A stretch of DNA of 34,941 bases from Alcaligenaceae bacterium (GCA_013205565.1 JABMMM010000286.1:1-34941); one strand, 5' to 3'; shown: positions 16,557 to 24,979, counted from the first letter of the stretch. Numbers and translations are program-made. Notes: generated from the sequence alone by a model not told the origin.

Positions 16557-17840
16557 TTGAAAAAAATATTAATCTCACTCGTTTGTTTACTTGCCGTCTC
16601 AGCGGCGGCCTGGCTGGGTGCAAGTATCTACGTCGGTCGTTCGGCGACCGCGCTGATCACTAAAATCGCTGCGAAAGCGGGTCAAGATACCGCAATACGT
16701 ATGGCCGAGGTCGATCACAAACAAGGGTTGTTCACCTCTAGCGGGCAGTTCGAGATTCGTTTTAATGATGTCGCGGTTGACGCAAAAAGCGGCAAACAAC
16801 TCTTTGCGTTGCAGGTCAACTACAACCTCGAGCACCTCTTGTTGCCTTCCTCGTCGATGCGTTTTAACTGGGCAGTGAAACCCGTGGGTCAATCAGGCAC
16901 CGAGTTCAACCGCTTATTTGGTTCAGAAATTAAATTGCAGGGGGAGGGCAAACTAGCCTACGGTGGCAAGGCGCTATCGACCTTAAAACTTCCTGAACTG
17001 GCGATGAAGCAGGGCAAAGAGTTATTTCATCTGTCTCCTTCAAGTGGCAATATCGCCTGGGGTGAAAAAACGCTTGCGCTTGACTGGAAAACCGAGCGAA
17101 TCAGTTCACGGGGTGAGGGCCATGCGCTCGACATACAAGGCCTGAACTTTACCGGCGATATTGCAAACCGAGCGCGTGGCCTTGGTGCGCTACAACTCTC
17201 AATCAACAAACTCAGCACGAAACAAGCCACAGCAGAAACGATTGGTGTGCAAGTTGCGAGCACTGAAACCGGCGGTAAGCTAGAGCTTAAAATAATCCCA
17301 AAGATTGCGAACTTGACGATTGCGGGGCAAAAACTGAGCGATTTGCTGCTAGAGTTTGTCGTCAAGGGTTTAGACATTGAAAGCGTCGACACGCTTTCGG
17401 CGATCAGCACCGATTCAAATGACTTTCGCAACCTGACAGCCGACGAACAGTCCCGTGCGAGTGGCGCATTGCAAAATTTAGTGGCTAAAGGCTTTTCAGT
17501 AGGCTTGCCGCAAATCAACGCAAAAATGGGTACCGGTTCCATCAAGGGTGATTTTTTGCTCGAGGTCAGTCAACCGGCCGGCACCACAGCCGCTCAGTTC
17601 TCGTTTGCGCAGTCTGTCAAAGCCAACGGCAAGCTTGAAGCGCAAGGCCGCATCATCGACAACACGCAAAAACGCCTGGCGCTGCTGCTTGGGATTGCGA
17701 CTGAAACTCGCGAAGGCTTAAGGGCGAATTTTCAGTTTGCCAACGGCACGTTCAGAGCCAACGGAAAAAACCACGATGTACGTGACAATCTCGCGTATTT
17801 TGATGAGCGGATCAATGCAGCCTTGTATCCTAAGAAGTAA
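16557..17840 (+). CDS. DUF945 (YdgA-like) family protein
   Basis: This 427-aa protein has an N-terminal membrane segment (KKILISLVCLLAVSAAAWLGASIYVG) followed by a long extracytoplasmic region. The block VDHKQGLFTSSGQFEIRF and the overall layout match DUF945/YdgA proteins, which are periplasmic or inner-membrane anchored and of unclear function. The start is a TTG at 16557; it gives a sensible MKK signal start, and no in-frame ATG exists nearby. It ends at a strong bidirectional terminator about 155 nt downstream. No functional partner is evident in its neighbours. Confidence 0.8.
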   Translation: MKKILISLVCLLAVSAAAWLGASIYVGRSATALITKIAAKAGQDTAIRMAEVDHKQGLFTSSGQFEIRFNDVAVDAKSGKQLFALQVNYNLEHLLLPSSSMRFNWAVKPVGQSGTEFNRLFGSEIKLQGEGKLAYGGKALSTLKLPELAMKQGKELFHLSPSSGNIAWGEKTLALDWKTERISSRGEGHALDIQGLNFTGDIANRARGLGALQLSINKLSTKQATAETIGVQVASTETGGKLELKIIPKIANLTIAGQKLSDLLLEFVVKGLDIESVDTLSAISTDSNDFRNLTADEQSRASGALQNLVAKGFSVGLPQINAKMGTGSIKGDFLLEVSQPAGTTAAQFSFAQSVKANGKLEAQGRIIDNTQKRLALLLGIATETREGLRANFQFANGTFRANGKNHDVRDNLAYFDERINAALYPKK

Positions 17841-17878
17841 AACCTCTTTGAAACGCTAGCGCTTAACGAGAAAATCTT

Positions 17879-17965
17879 ATGCGAGTCTTTTTTGCGGCAC
17901 TTGGCATCGAGGCCGAAATAATCGACAAGCCTGCCCGCTGCCTGGTCGGTTCGCGTGCATTTTGA
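17879..17965 (+). pseudogene. 28-codon ORF, possible 5' remnant of an MlrC/M81-type gene
   Basis: The ATG at 17879 opens a 28-codon frame beginning MRVFFAALGIEA and ending at TGA 17965. The first ten residues resemble the start of MlrC (microcystinase, M81) proteins, which commonly read MR-[VI]-F-x-A-x-L-G-T-E-T-N. After residue 12 the resemblance stops. It may be the residue of a deleted gene or a chance short frame; no ribosome site is convincing. Confidence 0.25.
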
Positions 17966-17972
17966 ATACTAA

Positions 17973-17998
17973 TTTGTCTGAGCCGTTCGTCAGACAAA
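17973..17998. terminator. First of two adjacent hairpins downstream of the DUF945 gene
   Basis: TTTGTCTGA (17973-17981) pairs perfectly with TCAGACAAA (17990-17998) around an 8-nt loop. The 3' arm shares its A residues with the next hairpin, so on the plus-strand RNA the two stems are mutually exclusive at their junction. It probably reinforces termination between convergent genes. Confidence 0.6.
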
Positions 17999-18026
17999 AA
18001 AAAGGATCCTTGCGGATCCTTTTTTT
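17996..18026. terminator. Bidirectional intrinsic terminator
   Basis: A run of eight A (17996-18003), GGATCC, loop TTGC, GGATCC, then seven T (18020-18026) form a stem followed by a T-run when read on either strand. It lies between the convergent DUF945 and Zn-ribbon genes and would end both transcripts. Confidence 0.93.
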
Positions 18027-18037
18027 ATTCGCTCGAT

Positions 18038-18439
18038 TTAGATCGGTGTAAACATTGGTACGGGTGGTCCATCACCTTCGGTGGGTTTAAATATGAGCTT
18101 GACATGCTGCCCAATTTTTAAGGCCGCCAAATCACAATCGACGATTTGCGTCATCATCGTGACACCTTCTTCGAGCGTGACATAGGCGATGCAATAAGGA
18201 TTAGGGTTGCCGCGCTGCATGACACTTAACGAGTAAATGACGCCTTTGCCTGAGCCTTCTTTCCATTCGGTCTCACCAAAACAGAAAGGGCAAAGCGCAC
18301 GCGGATACCAGTGTGGCTTCTTGCACGAGGTGCAATATTTAACTAAAAACTTACCGTTTTTAGCAGCATCCCAAAAGGGTTCGTTGCCGGGTTCTTTGAC
18401 AGGTGCCGGGAGGGGGTTAGGTTGATACATCATAGTCAT
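18038..18439 (-). CDS. Zn-ribbon/OB-fold (DUF35) acyl-CoA-associated protein
   Basis: This small protein of 133 aa has a rubredoxin-like zinc ribbon, Cys36-x2-Cys39 and Cys50-x2-Cys53, followed by an OB-fold (GVIYSLSVMQR to KLIFKPTEGDG). DUF35 proteins form complexes with thiolase-like partners, for example archaeal HMG-CoA synthase assemblies and the Ltp2-ChsH2 steroid aldolase, where they bind the acyl-CoA. Here the thiolase gene lies 2 nt upstream on the same strand, supporting such a complex. The ATG at 18439 is used; two further in-frame ATGs follow within four codons. Confidence 0.88.
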   Translation of the reverse strand: MTMMYQPNPLPAPVKEPGNEPFWDAAKNGKFLVKYCTSCKKPHWYPRALCPFCFGETEWKEGSGKGVIYSLSVMQRGNPNPYCIAYVTLEEGVTMMTQIVDCDLAALKIGQHVKLIFKPTEGDGPPVPMFTPI

Positions 18440-18441
18440 GA

Positions 18442-19611
18442 TTATGCACGCTCCAGAATCAGGGTTGCACTGCCGTGGCGCGCGCCAAGCAGGCCGCCTG
18501 TGCCATGTGCCAGGGCAAGATCGCAGTTTTTAACTTGTACGGCAGGGTGCGCTTCGCCGCGTAATTGACGTACCGCCTCAATGACCTTGGTGATACCGCC
18601 ACGGTTGGCAGGGTGGTTATTACACAAGCCACCGCCATCGGTATTAAAAGGTAGTTTGCCGACACCAGAAATCAGATTGCCGTCCGAGACGAATTTTCCG
18701 CCTTCGCCTTTTTTGCAAAAACCGAGATCTTCAAGCTGCATCAAGACCGTGATGGTAAAACTGTCATAGATCGAAGCGTATTTAATGTCTTGAGGCGTCA
18801 GGCCCGCTTCTGCGAAGGCGGCTGCACCCGAGGCGCGCGCGCCCGAGTAGGTTAAATCGACATGGCCACCTAACTGACCTTTAAGCGCTTCACCCGCGCC
18901 ACGCACCTTCACCAGCGGCCGTTTAAGCGACTTGGCGATATCGGGGTGAGCGACAATCAAGGCGCCGCCGCCATCACTGACCACGCAGCAATCCAGACGA
19001 TGCAAAGGCGTTGAGACCAAGGGTGAGTTCACCACGTCTTCGACCGTGACAACGTCACGCAGCATGGCGTGTGGATTGTGTTGCGCATGATGCGAGGCAG
19101 CGACTTTAATCCAGGCCAACTGTTCGGCAGTCGTGCCGTATTCGTACATGTGCCGGGCGGCAACCATGGCATAGCTGTTGACTGTGACTGGACCAAACGG
19201 CGCTTCAAAGGGCACGTCAGGAATGTCTACGCCCCAGCTGCGCGGCTGCATGCCCGACGAGCCAGCCGAGCGCGGGCGACCGGCCAGAGTAATCAGTGCG
19301 ATTTTGCACTTACCCGCTGCAATCGCCTGCGCGGCGTGCGAGACATGAATCAGATAAGAGCAGCCACCGGTCTCGGTTGAGTCGACATGACTCAAATTTG
19401 TGAGGCCCATGTAGTCGGCCATGTTGAGCATGCCCAAGCCGGGTGCGTCACCGGCGCAGTAATAGCCGTCGATGTCGCTGAGCGACAAACCGGCATCGGC
19501 AAGTGCGCCCTTAGCCGATTCAGCGTGAATTTGCGCAACCGACTTATCAGGTGCTTTGCGGGTAGGGTGCTCGTAGGCACCAACGATATAAGCTTTGTCT
19601 CGTATTGTCAT
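18442..19611 (-). CDS. Thiolase-like (SCP-x/lipid-transfer type) acyl-CoA acetyltransferase family protein
   Basis: This 389-aa protein has the non-decarboxylating thiolase fold of the SCP-x/Ltp type. The nucleophile position is Cys84 in TETGGCSYLIHVSHA, and the C-terminal part has GGLCNNHPANRGG and CDLALAHGTGGLLGARH. A true thiolase would cleave a 3-ketoacyl-CoA with CoA; relatives paired with DUF35 proteins can instead be retro-aldolases. The 2-nt gap to the DUF35 gene points to a stable two-subunit enzyme. No ligase, hydratase or dehydrogenase lies beside it, so the pathway cannot be read here. No clear ribosome site precedes the ATG at 19611. Confidence 0.88.
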   Translation of the reverse strand: MTIRDKAYIVGAYEHPTRKAPDKSVAQIHAESAKGALADAGLSLSDIDGYYCAGDAPGLGMLNMADYMGLTNLSHVDSTETGGCSYLIHVSHAAQAIAAGKCKIALITLAGRPRSAGSSGMQPRSWGVDIPDVPFEAPFGPVTVNSYAMVAARHMYEYGTTAEQLAWIKVAASHHAQHNPHAMLRDVVTVEDVVNSPLVSTPLHRLDCCVVSDGGGALIVAHPDIAKSLKRPLVKVRGAGEALKGQLGGHVDLTYSGARASGAAAFAEAGLTPQDIKYASIYDSFTITVLMQLEDLGFCKKGEGGKFVSDGNLISGVGKLPFNTDGGGLCNNHPANRGGITKVIEAVRQLRGEAHPAVQVKNCDLALAHGTGGLLGARHGSATLILERA

Positions 19612-19651
19612 GGGTCGTTGTGTTGATCAAGAGTCAATAAAATAGTGCAGA

Positions 19652-19664
19652 GTGAGGCACTCAC
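19652..19664. promoter_or_regulatory. Short palindrome upstream of the thiolase gene
   Basis: GTGAG-GCA-CTCAC lies 41 bp upstream of the thiolase ATG, in the 109-bp gap to the DUF423 gene. The symmetry could be an operator. Both flanking genes are on the minus strand, so it would affect the thiolase pair. The short arms make chance a real alternative. Confidence 0.3.
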
Positions 19665-19720
19665 CAAATAGCTTTTTACCACCGATGCGAGCTTGCGTGG
19701 GGCGGGCGGGTAAGAGAGTG

Positions 19721-20134
19721 TTAATTATTCGGTTTGCCGCGTCTAAGCGCCGAGGCACCGAGCAGCAGCCAACCGAGCATCAGACAAACGCCCCCAGTGG
19801 GTGCAAAGGCGCTGGCATTTGTGACTGAGAACAAGTACTTAAGCTCGATCGAGCCACAAAACAAGATGATGCCAGCGAGTAAAAAACAACGCGCGCCCAG
19901 CGCAAGGTAACCGGTTAAGCCGGCGGCAAAGAGCAAGACGACGGCGTGAATCAATTGATACAGCGAGGCGCGTTCGACAGCCCGCGCAGCCAAAGGGTCG
20001 GCTAACGCGTGCGAGGCTACGGCACCCAAGGCGACAGCCGTCAGGCCCAGCAAGGCGGCGACAACGAACCAGCCGCGCTGGCTGGCACTTGGGCTGTCGT
20101 GCGTCGGATGGGCGAGAGTATTTTTAAGGGACAT
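19721..20134 (-). CDS. DUF423 family small membrane protein
   Basis: This 137-aa protein has four hydrophobic segments (VVAALLGLTAVALGAVASHAL, LIHAVVLLFAAGLTGYLAL, FLLAGIILFCGSIELKYLFSV, GGVCLMLGWLLLGASAL). The GAVASHAL motif and the order of segments fit DUF423/YgdD inner-membrane proteins of unknown function. An N-terminal cytoplasmic tail of about 20 polar residues precedes the first segment. It stands alone between the thiolase gene (same strand) and a divergent lipoprotein gene. Confidence 0.85.
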   Translation of the reverse strand: MSLKNTLAHPTHDSPSASQRGWFVVAALLGLTAVALGAVASHALADPLAARAVERASLYQLIHAVVLLFAAGLTGYLALGARCFLLAGIILFCGSIELKYLFSVTNASAFAPTGGVCLMLGWLLLGASALRRGKPNN

Positions 20135-20247
20135 GAGAGGTGGGGGGCCCGTAAGGCTGCAAAGGTGGTTATTCGTGCGGTGACACGGCAGGCGAATAGA
20201 GAAAAAGTCCTAGCGAAGGCTCAAGGCTAGCATTAACGCTAAAATAT

Positions 20248-20263
20248 GACCTGAGCGCAGGTC
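20248..20263 (+). other. Leader hairpin upstream of the lipoprotein gene
   Basis: GACCTG-AGCG-CAGGTC is a perfect 6-bp stem with a 4-nt loop, 17 nt before the lipoprotein ATG and just after an AT-rich TAAAAT that could be a -10 box (20240-20245). It would sit at the 5' end of the transcript. A function is not shown. Confidence 0.3.
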
Positions 20264-20280
20264 GTCTGAGAGCAAAAACT

Positions 20281-20733
20281 ATGTTGAACAAAATAAAGTG
20301 TCTGTCGGTGGTGATGCCGGCGGTGATGTCAATAATGACCCTCCTGTTTTTGACAGGCTGCGTCGGGCTTGAGTCGGCAAACTCACCTAAAGAAACATTT
20401 GTGCTGCCGCGCGCCTACCAAGAGGCCTATCAACTCGCCCTGGTGCAAGCCAAAGAGTGCTGGAGCGATGAGGGCGATCTACCCGTTAAAGGGCAACTTG
20501 ACCCGGCCACTCGCACGGCACAGGTGTTTGTGACAAACGGCCTGGGGAGCGGGCGCTATGGTCAGGTCGATATCCGTGCCTTAGATGATAAAAATTCTGA
20601 AATCACCGTCCGTTTGGCGGGTGTCAACATTTGGGACGCGGCCGCGCTTGCCGCGATGCACGAAGCCTTGCAGTTTGGCGTCTGGACGTGTACCCGCTAT
20701 ATGCCGAGCGCCCGACCTGCCAATAAAAAATAA
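20281..20733 (+). CDS. Predicted outer-membrane lipoprotein, function unknown
   Basis: The 150-aa product has a type II signal peptide: MLNKIK, a hydrophobic stretch, then the lipobox LTGC with Cys27. The mature part (about 124 aa) contains QEAYQLALVQAKECW, a beta-rich middle, and a C-terminal segment with two further cysteines (Cys60 and the CTRY Cys). I do not recognise a named family with confidence; its size and pattern resemble small Burkholderiales lipoproteins of unknown role. It is divergent from DUF423 and 46 nt upstream of the thioesterase gene. Confidence 0.75.
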   Translation: MLNKIKCLSVVMPAVMSIMTLLFLTGCVGLESANSPKETFVLPRAYQEAYQLALVQAKECWSDEGDLPVKGQLDPATRTAQVFVTNGLGSGRYGQVDIRALDDKNSEITVRLAGVNIWDAAALAAMHEALQFGVWTCTRYMPSARPANKK

Positions 20734-20779
20734 AGCGTTGGTCTACAACGTCAATTTCAATTTTCTTTAAAAGTATATT

Positions 20780-21205
20780 GTGTCCGAACCTTTTGAACCG
20801 TCCACTTATTTTGGTCTTGATATCCCCTACCTGAAATTTTTAGGTGTAGAACCCGTGCTGTGTGCAGACGAGCGTGCTGTGACACGGTTAAAAATTCGCG
20901 ATGATTTACTGAATAGCCGCGGCCACATTCATGGCGGTGCGCTGATGAGCCTGCTTGATTTCACCCTCAGTGCAGCGGGCCGTTCGATTGACCCTCTGGG
21001 GCTCGGCATGGCAACGATCGACATCACCGTGAGCTGCTTTGAGCCCGCAGTGACCGACTTGACGATTCAGGCTCGTTGCCTGCGACGCGGTTCGTCGATT
21101 GCTTTTTGCGAGGGTGAAGTGTTAGATACCGAGGGCAAACTGATTGCGAAAGCCTCGGCTTCGTTCAAGGTATTAAAGGCTAAATACCGAGCGAAGGCCT
21201 TGTAA
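20780..21205 (+). CDS. PaaI-type hotdog-fold thioesterase
   Basis: This 141-aa single hotdog domain belongs to the PaaI/YbgC-like acyl-CoA thioesterase group. The signature NSRGHIHGGALMSLLDFTLSAAG spans 45-67, with HGG at 51-53 and the acidic Asp60 expected at the active site; the following helix and beta strands (ATIDITVSCFEPAV, IAFCEGEVLDTEGKLIAKASASFKV) are typical. It would hydrolyse an acyl- or aryl-CoA. The start is GTG 20780 with no clear ribosome site. Substrate and pathway cannot be inferred from its neighbours. Confidence 0.88.
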   Translation: MSEPFEPSTYFGLDIPYLKFLGVEPVLCADERAVTRLKIRDDLLNSRGHIHGGALMSLLDFTLSAAGRSIDPLGLGMATIDITVSCFEPAVTDLTIQARCLRRGSSIAFCEGEVLDTEGKLIAKASASFKVLKAKYRAKAL

Positions 21206-21224
21206 AGCCGTACCAACAGGCCTT

Positions 21225-21241
21225 TGACGCTGACCGCGTCA
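21225..21241. terminator. Weak hairpin between convergent thioesterase and YqeY-like genes
   Basis: TGACGC (21225-21230) and GCGTCA (21236-21241) form a perfect 6-bp stem with a 5-nt loop in the 60-nt gap between convergent stops. No T-run is present, so intrinsic termination is uncertain. Confidence 0.3.
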
Positions 21242-21265
21242 GGCTCGCGTCGGGCGAGTGCTGGC

Positions 21266-21721
21266 TCAGCCGAGCTTTGCTTTCACCAGCGCAGACAAGG
21301 TTGACATGTCGGCGCGACCGGCTAAAGCTGGTTTTAAGAGCGCCATGACTTTACCCATGGCAGGGTTGCCGGTAATGCCTTGTGCTTGCACTGCTGCTAA
21401 GGCGGCGTCGATCGCGGCGTTGACTTCGGCCTCAGTTGCCGCTTGTGGCAAAAACTCTTTTAAGACCGCCATCTCGGCGGTTTCTAGTGCGACGGTTTCG
21501 GTGCGTCCGGCTTGTTCGTAGGCTGCGATCGATTCGCGACGCTGCTTGATCTGTTTTTCAATGATGGCGGTGACCTCTGCGTCGGTGACGTCTTTACGTT
21601 CGTCGATCTCTTTTTGTTTAATCGCAGCCTGTAAAAAGCGCAACGTGCCCAAACGTTCACTGGCCTTTGCACGCATGGCGTCTTTAACTGATTCTGCGAT
21701 ACGAAGTTTGAGTGCTGACAT
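21266..21721 (-). CDS. GatB/YqeY domain protein
   Basis: The ATG at 21721 gives a 151-aa protein beginning MSALKLRIAESVKDAMRAK, the normal YqeY start and size; the frame continues upstream to 21841 but adds 40 hydrophobic residues not seen in the family. The helical region (RLGTLRFLQAAIKQKEID) and the C-terminal block (EFLPQAATEAEVNAAI, MGKVMALLKPALAGRADMSTLSALV) match the tRNA-amidotransferase-B-like YqeY fold. The family has been linked to tRNA-dependent amidation, but its role in bacteria is unclear. In many genomes it lies near rpsU and dnaG; here it is next to dnaE2. Confidence 0.92.
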   Translation of the reverse strand: MSALKLRIAESVKDAMRAKASERLGTLRFLQAAIKQKEIDERKDVTDAEVTAIIEKQIKQRRESIAAYEQAGRTETVALETAEMAVLKEFLPQAATEAEVNAAIDAALAAVQAQGITGNPAMGKVMALLKPALAGRADMSTLSALVKAKLG

Positions 21722-21788
21722 AAGAAGCCCGAGAATGAAGAAGAGATAGACTAGAGTATAAAGCTTCAAAATTAAAGCTTCGTCGTTT

Positions 21789-24700
21789 TCAAACAAAACG
21801 GTCTGCGTGGTTGAGACTTGCTGCGGCTTGTTCGCTGTCAAGCAAAGGTAATAAGTTTGAATGGTCTTCTAAACGCCCCACAAGCAAGTGTTGCGTGCCT
21901 TGTAAATTTTGCCACGTGCCAATGGCGGCTAGTAAAGGCGCATGAAATAGCTCACGACGCTGTCGCACGGCTAACTCAGCGCGTACGATCAGATTGACCG
22001 AGCCGGTTTCGTCTTCAAGTGTAATGAAAACAACTCCCTTGGCGGTTTGTGGTCGTTGACGCATGGTGACCAGGCCACAAGCGCGTGCCAGACGCCCTTG
22101 TGGAAACTGTGCCAGTGTCGTGGCGGGCGCAAAGCGCAGGCGCGTCAAGGTCTGGCGTAGCAAAGCCAGAGGATGGCGCCCTAGCGTAAAGCCCAGACGT
22201 TGATAGTCAACGACGATATCGTGTGCCTCCGTGGGGGCTGACAAAAGGGGTTGCTCGTGCTCGTGGGGCTCGGCTTCGCGCAGCAAGCCTTTGCTGGCTA
22301 CACTCGCCGCCGCGTTCCAGGCCGCCAGACGGCGATGTCCGCTTAAAGAATGCAGGGCACCCGCCAATGCGAGTTGTTGTAAAACAGACAGATTGAGCTC
22401 TGCGCGTCGGCCTAGTTCTTGGGTGTCCAGAAACGGTCCAGATTGTCTGGCCTCAAGCAGCGCCTGAGCAGCTTTTTCAGGCAAACCGAGAATCTGATTT
22501 AAGCCTAAGCGTACGGCGGGCCGTGCACTCGACAAGCCAGCTTTGTCTGACGCTTGCCTGGCTGCGCCAGGCGAAGCGAACGCCATCTCGAGCGTGCATT
22601 CCCAGTCACTAGCCTGCACGTCGACAGGCAAAAGTTGTACCCCGTGACGACGCGCGTCTTGAATCAACTGTGAAGCCGCATAAAATCCCATTGGCTGCGA
22701 GTTCAGCAGCGAAGCCAAAAAGGCTTCGGGTTCGTGGCACTTTAACCAAGCGCTGGCATAGGCCAATAAGGCAAAGCTCGCGGCATGACTTTCAGGAAAG
22801 CCGTATTCGCCGAAACCCTCGATTTGTTTAAAAATTGTTTCAGCAAATTCAGGTGTGTAACCGTTATTCAGTAAACCCTCGATTAATTTGTGTCGAAATT
22901 GATCGACGCCTCCCTTGCGCCGCCAGGCTGCCATTGAACGGCGTAATTCGTCAGCTTGGCCCGCAGTAAAGCCTGCCGCGGCCATCGCAATCTTCATGAC
23001 TTGTTCTTGAAAAATCGGCACACCTAACGTGCGCTCAAGCACAGCTCGCACCGCCTGGCTCGGAAACGTCACGGCCTCAAGACCTTGCCGGCGTCGCAAG
23101 TATGGGTGCACCATGCCACCTTGAATTGGTCCCGGCCGTACGATGGCAACTTCGATGACCAGATCGTAAAACTGACGGGGACGCAAACGCGGCAGCATTG
23201 ACATTTGCGCGCGCGACTCGATCTGAAAAACACCGACCGTATCCGCGGCACAAATCATGTCGTAGGTGGGGCCGTCGTCATCCGAAATATCTTGCAAGCT
23301 AAAGTGTGGCAACTTGCGACGCCATGCCACCCACTCTAGGCTGCGACGCAGCACCGTTAACATGCCTAGCGCCAGAATGTCGACTTTTAATAAACCTACC
23401 GCGTCTAAATCGTCTTTGTCCCACTGCACGACGCTGCGCTCTGCCATGGCGGCGTTTTCAATCGGTACTAAGCGTGACAATAAGCCACGCGCCAGCACAA
23501 AGCCACCCGGGTGCTGCGACAGGTGACGTGGAAACCCCATCAACGCCTGGGCAAGTTCGGCCCATTGTTGCGTGACACTAGCCTCGGCGTCTAAGCCCGC
23601 TTCAAGCAAACGATTAATCAGATTTTGTTTGCCATCCCACCAGCGATGCGATTTAGCAACCCGGTCAATGATCTGTGCATCAATTCCCAGAGCGCGACCC
23701 GTATCGCGCAAGACACTGCGCGGTCGATACGAGGTGACCACGCCGGTTAATGCGGCGCGTTGCCGACCATATTTTTGATACAAGTATTGAATGACCTCTT
23801 CGCGACGCTGGTGTTCAAAGTCAACATCAATATCCGGAGGTTCATTGCGTTCGCGACTAATAAAGCGCTCGAATAACGCATTACCGTTCGCTGGGTTAAC
23901 GGCGGTGATTCCCAGGCAATAACATACTGCTGAATTCGCTGCGGACCCGCGACCTTGGCACAAAATCTGTCGGCGCACCGCAAATTGCACAAGATCATAG
24001 ACCGTTAAAAAATAGGTTTCATAGCCAAGCTCTGCAATGAGTGCGAGTTCGTGTTTAAGCTGCGCGCGAACAGTGTCGGGCACCCCAGCGGGGTAGCGTT
24101 TGGCCGCGCCTTGCCAAGTTTGCTCGTGCAGATATTGCACGGCACTGTAGCCTGTTGGTACGACTTCTTCGGGGTATTCGTAGCGTAATTCATCCAGGCT
24201 AAAGTGGCATTGTTCGGCAATGCTGATAGTTTGCAATAAAAGTTCAGGGGAATACAGATTGCTTAAGCGCAAGCGTGTGCGCAGATGCTGTTCGGCGTTT
24301 GAGGCCAGGGCATAGCCGCATTGCGCAACGGTTTTGCGTAAACGAATTGCCGTCAAAATGTCATGTAAAGCTTTGCGCGAACGCTTGTGCATTTCGACCT
24401 GGCCAAGCGCCACGCAAGGGATACCATAGGTTTGCGCCAGTGTTTGTAGCGCGTGTAAATGTGTGGTTTCTTGTGCGCGATGCAAGCGACTGATGCCGAC
24501 CCAGCAGCGTGTTGAAAAATTCTGCGAAAGCCAGGCTAATTGTTTGGCAAAAGCCGCTGGTGTAACGTCTGAGGCGGGTATCAAGATCGCCAGACAGCCG
24601 TCGGTCACGACATCTTGAGGCTGTAAAAAATATTGACCTTTAACCGCCTGCATGCGTCCACGCGTGATCACTTCGCATAAATTACCGTAGCCTTCGCGGT

Positions 24701-24974
24701 GCTGCGCGAGTAAGACAATTTTGTAAGACGGTTGATTGCTTGGGTCAAGGCGAAGTTCAGAGCCTACTAATAAGGTCAGCCCTAATTTTTTGGCCTCAAG
24801 GTGGGCACGCACAATACCTGCTAGAGAGCATTCGTCAGTGAGCGCCAGTGCGTGATACCCCAACGCGGCCGCCTGAGCAACCATGCTTTCAGGCGACGAC
24901 GCACCTCGCAAAAACGTAAAATTTGACAGGCAGTGAAGCTCGGCGTAGCCGGGTAAAACATTGCTGAAATGCAT
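21789..24974 (-). CDS. dnaE2: Error-prone DNA polymerase DnaE2 (ImuC)
   Basis: This C-family polymerase is the catalytic subunit of the SOS mutasome with ImuA and ImuB. The ATG at 24974, 5 nt after the imuB stop, gives 1061 aa beginning MHFSNVLPGYAELHCLSNFTFLRGAS, the usual DnaE2 start; the upstream in-frame 44 residues lie inside imuB and are unlike the family. The N-terminal PHP domain is followed by the polymerase core with PPDIDVDF, where Asp383 and Asp385 are the predicted metal ligands. A helix-hairpin-helix region and an OB-fold (VFITLEDETGSVNLIV) follow. The protein is shorter than replicative DnaE, as expected. Expression probably comes from the LexA-controlled promoter upstream of imuA. 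Confidence 0.97.
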   Translation of the reverse strand: MHFSNVLPGYAELHCLSNFTFLRGASSPESMVAQAAALGYHALALTDECSLAGIVRAHLEAKKLGLTLLVGSELRLDPSNQPSYKIVLLAQHREGYGNLCEVITRGRMQAVKGQYFLQPQDVVTDGCLAILIPASDVTPAAFAKQLAWLSQNFSTRCWVGISRLHRAQETTHLHALQTLAQTYGIPCVALGQVEMHKRSRKALHDILTAIRLRKTVAQCGYALASNAEQHLRTRLRLSNLYSPELLLQTISIAEQCHFSLDELRYEYPEEVVPTGYSAVQYLHEQTWQGAAKRYPAGVPDTVRAQLKHELALIAELGYETYFLTVYDLVQFAVRRQILCQGRGSAANSAVCYCLGITAVNPANGNALFERFISRERNEPPDIDVDFEHQRREEVIQYLYQKYGRQRAALTGVVTSYRPRSVLRDTGRALGIDAQIIDRVAKSHRWWDGKQNLINRLLEAGLDAEASVTQQWAELAQALMGFPRHLSQHPGGFVLARGLLSRLVPIENAAMAERSVVQWDKDDLDAVGLLKVDILALGMLTVLRRSLEWVAWRRKLPHFSLQDISDDDGPTYDMICAADTVGVFQIESRAQMSMLPRLRPRQFYDLVIEVAIVRPGPIQGGMVHPYLRRRQGLEAVTFPSQAVRAVLERTLGVPIFQEQVMKIAMAAAGFTAGQADELRRSMAAWRRKGGVDQFRHKLIEGLLNNGYTPEFAETIFKQIEGFGEYGFPESHAASFALLAYASAWLKCHEPEAFLASLLNSQPMGFYAASQLIQDARRHGVQLLPVDVQASDWECTLEMAFASPGAARQASDKAGLSSARPAVRLGLNQILGLPEKAAQALLEARQSGPFLDTQELGRRAELNLSVLQQLALAGALHSLSGHRRLAAWNAAASVASKGLLREAEPHEHEQPLLSAPTEAHDIVVDYQRLGFTLGRHPLALLRQTLTRLRFAPATTLAQFPQGRLARACGLVTMRQRPQTAKGVVFITLEDETGSVNLIVRAELAVRQRRELFHAPLLAAIGTWQNLQGTQHLLVGRLEDHSNLLPLLDSEQAAASLNHADRFV

Positions 24975-24979
24975 GACGC

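Noticed and set aside
21722-21841. 40-residue extension of the YqeY-like protein
   Set aside because: The family starts at MSALKLRIAES; the extension overlaps the end of dnaE2 and is a hydrophobic stretch not seen in homologues.
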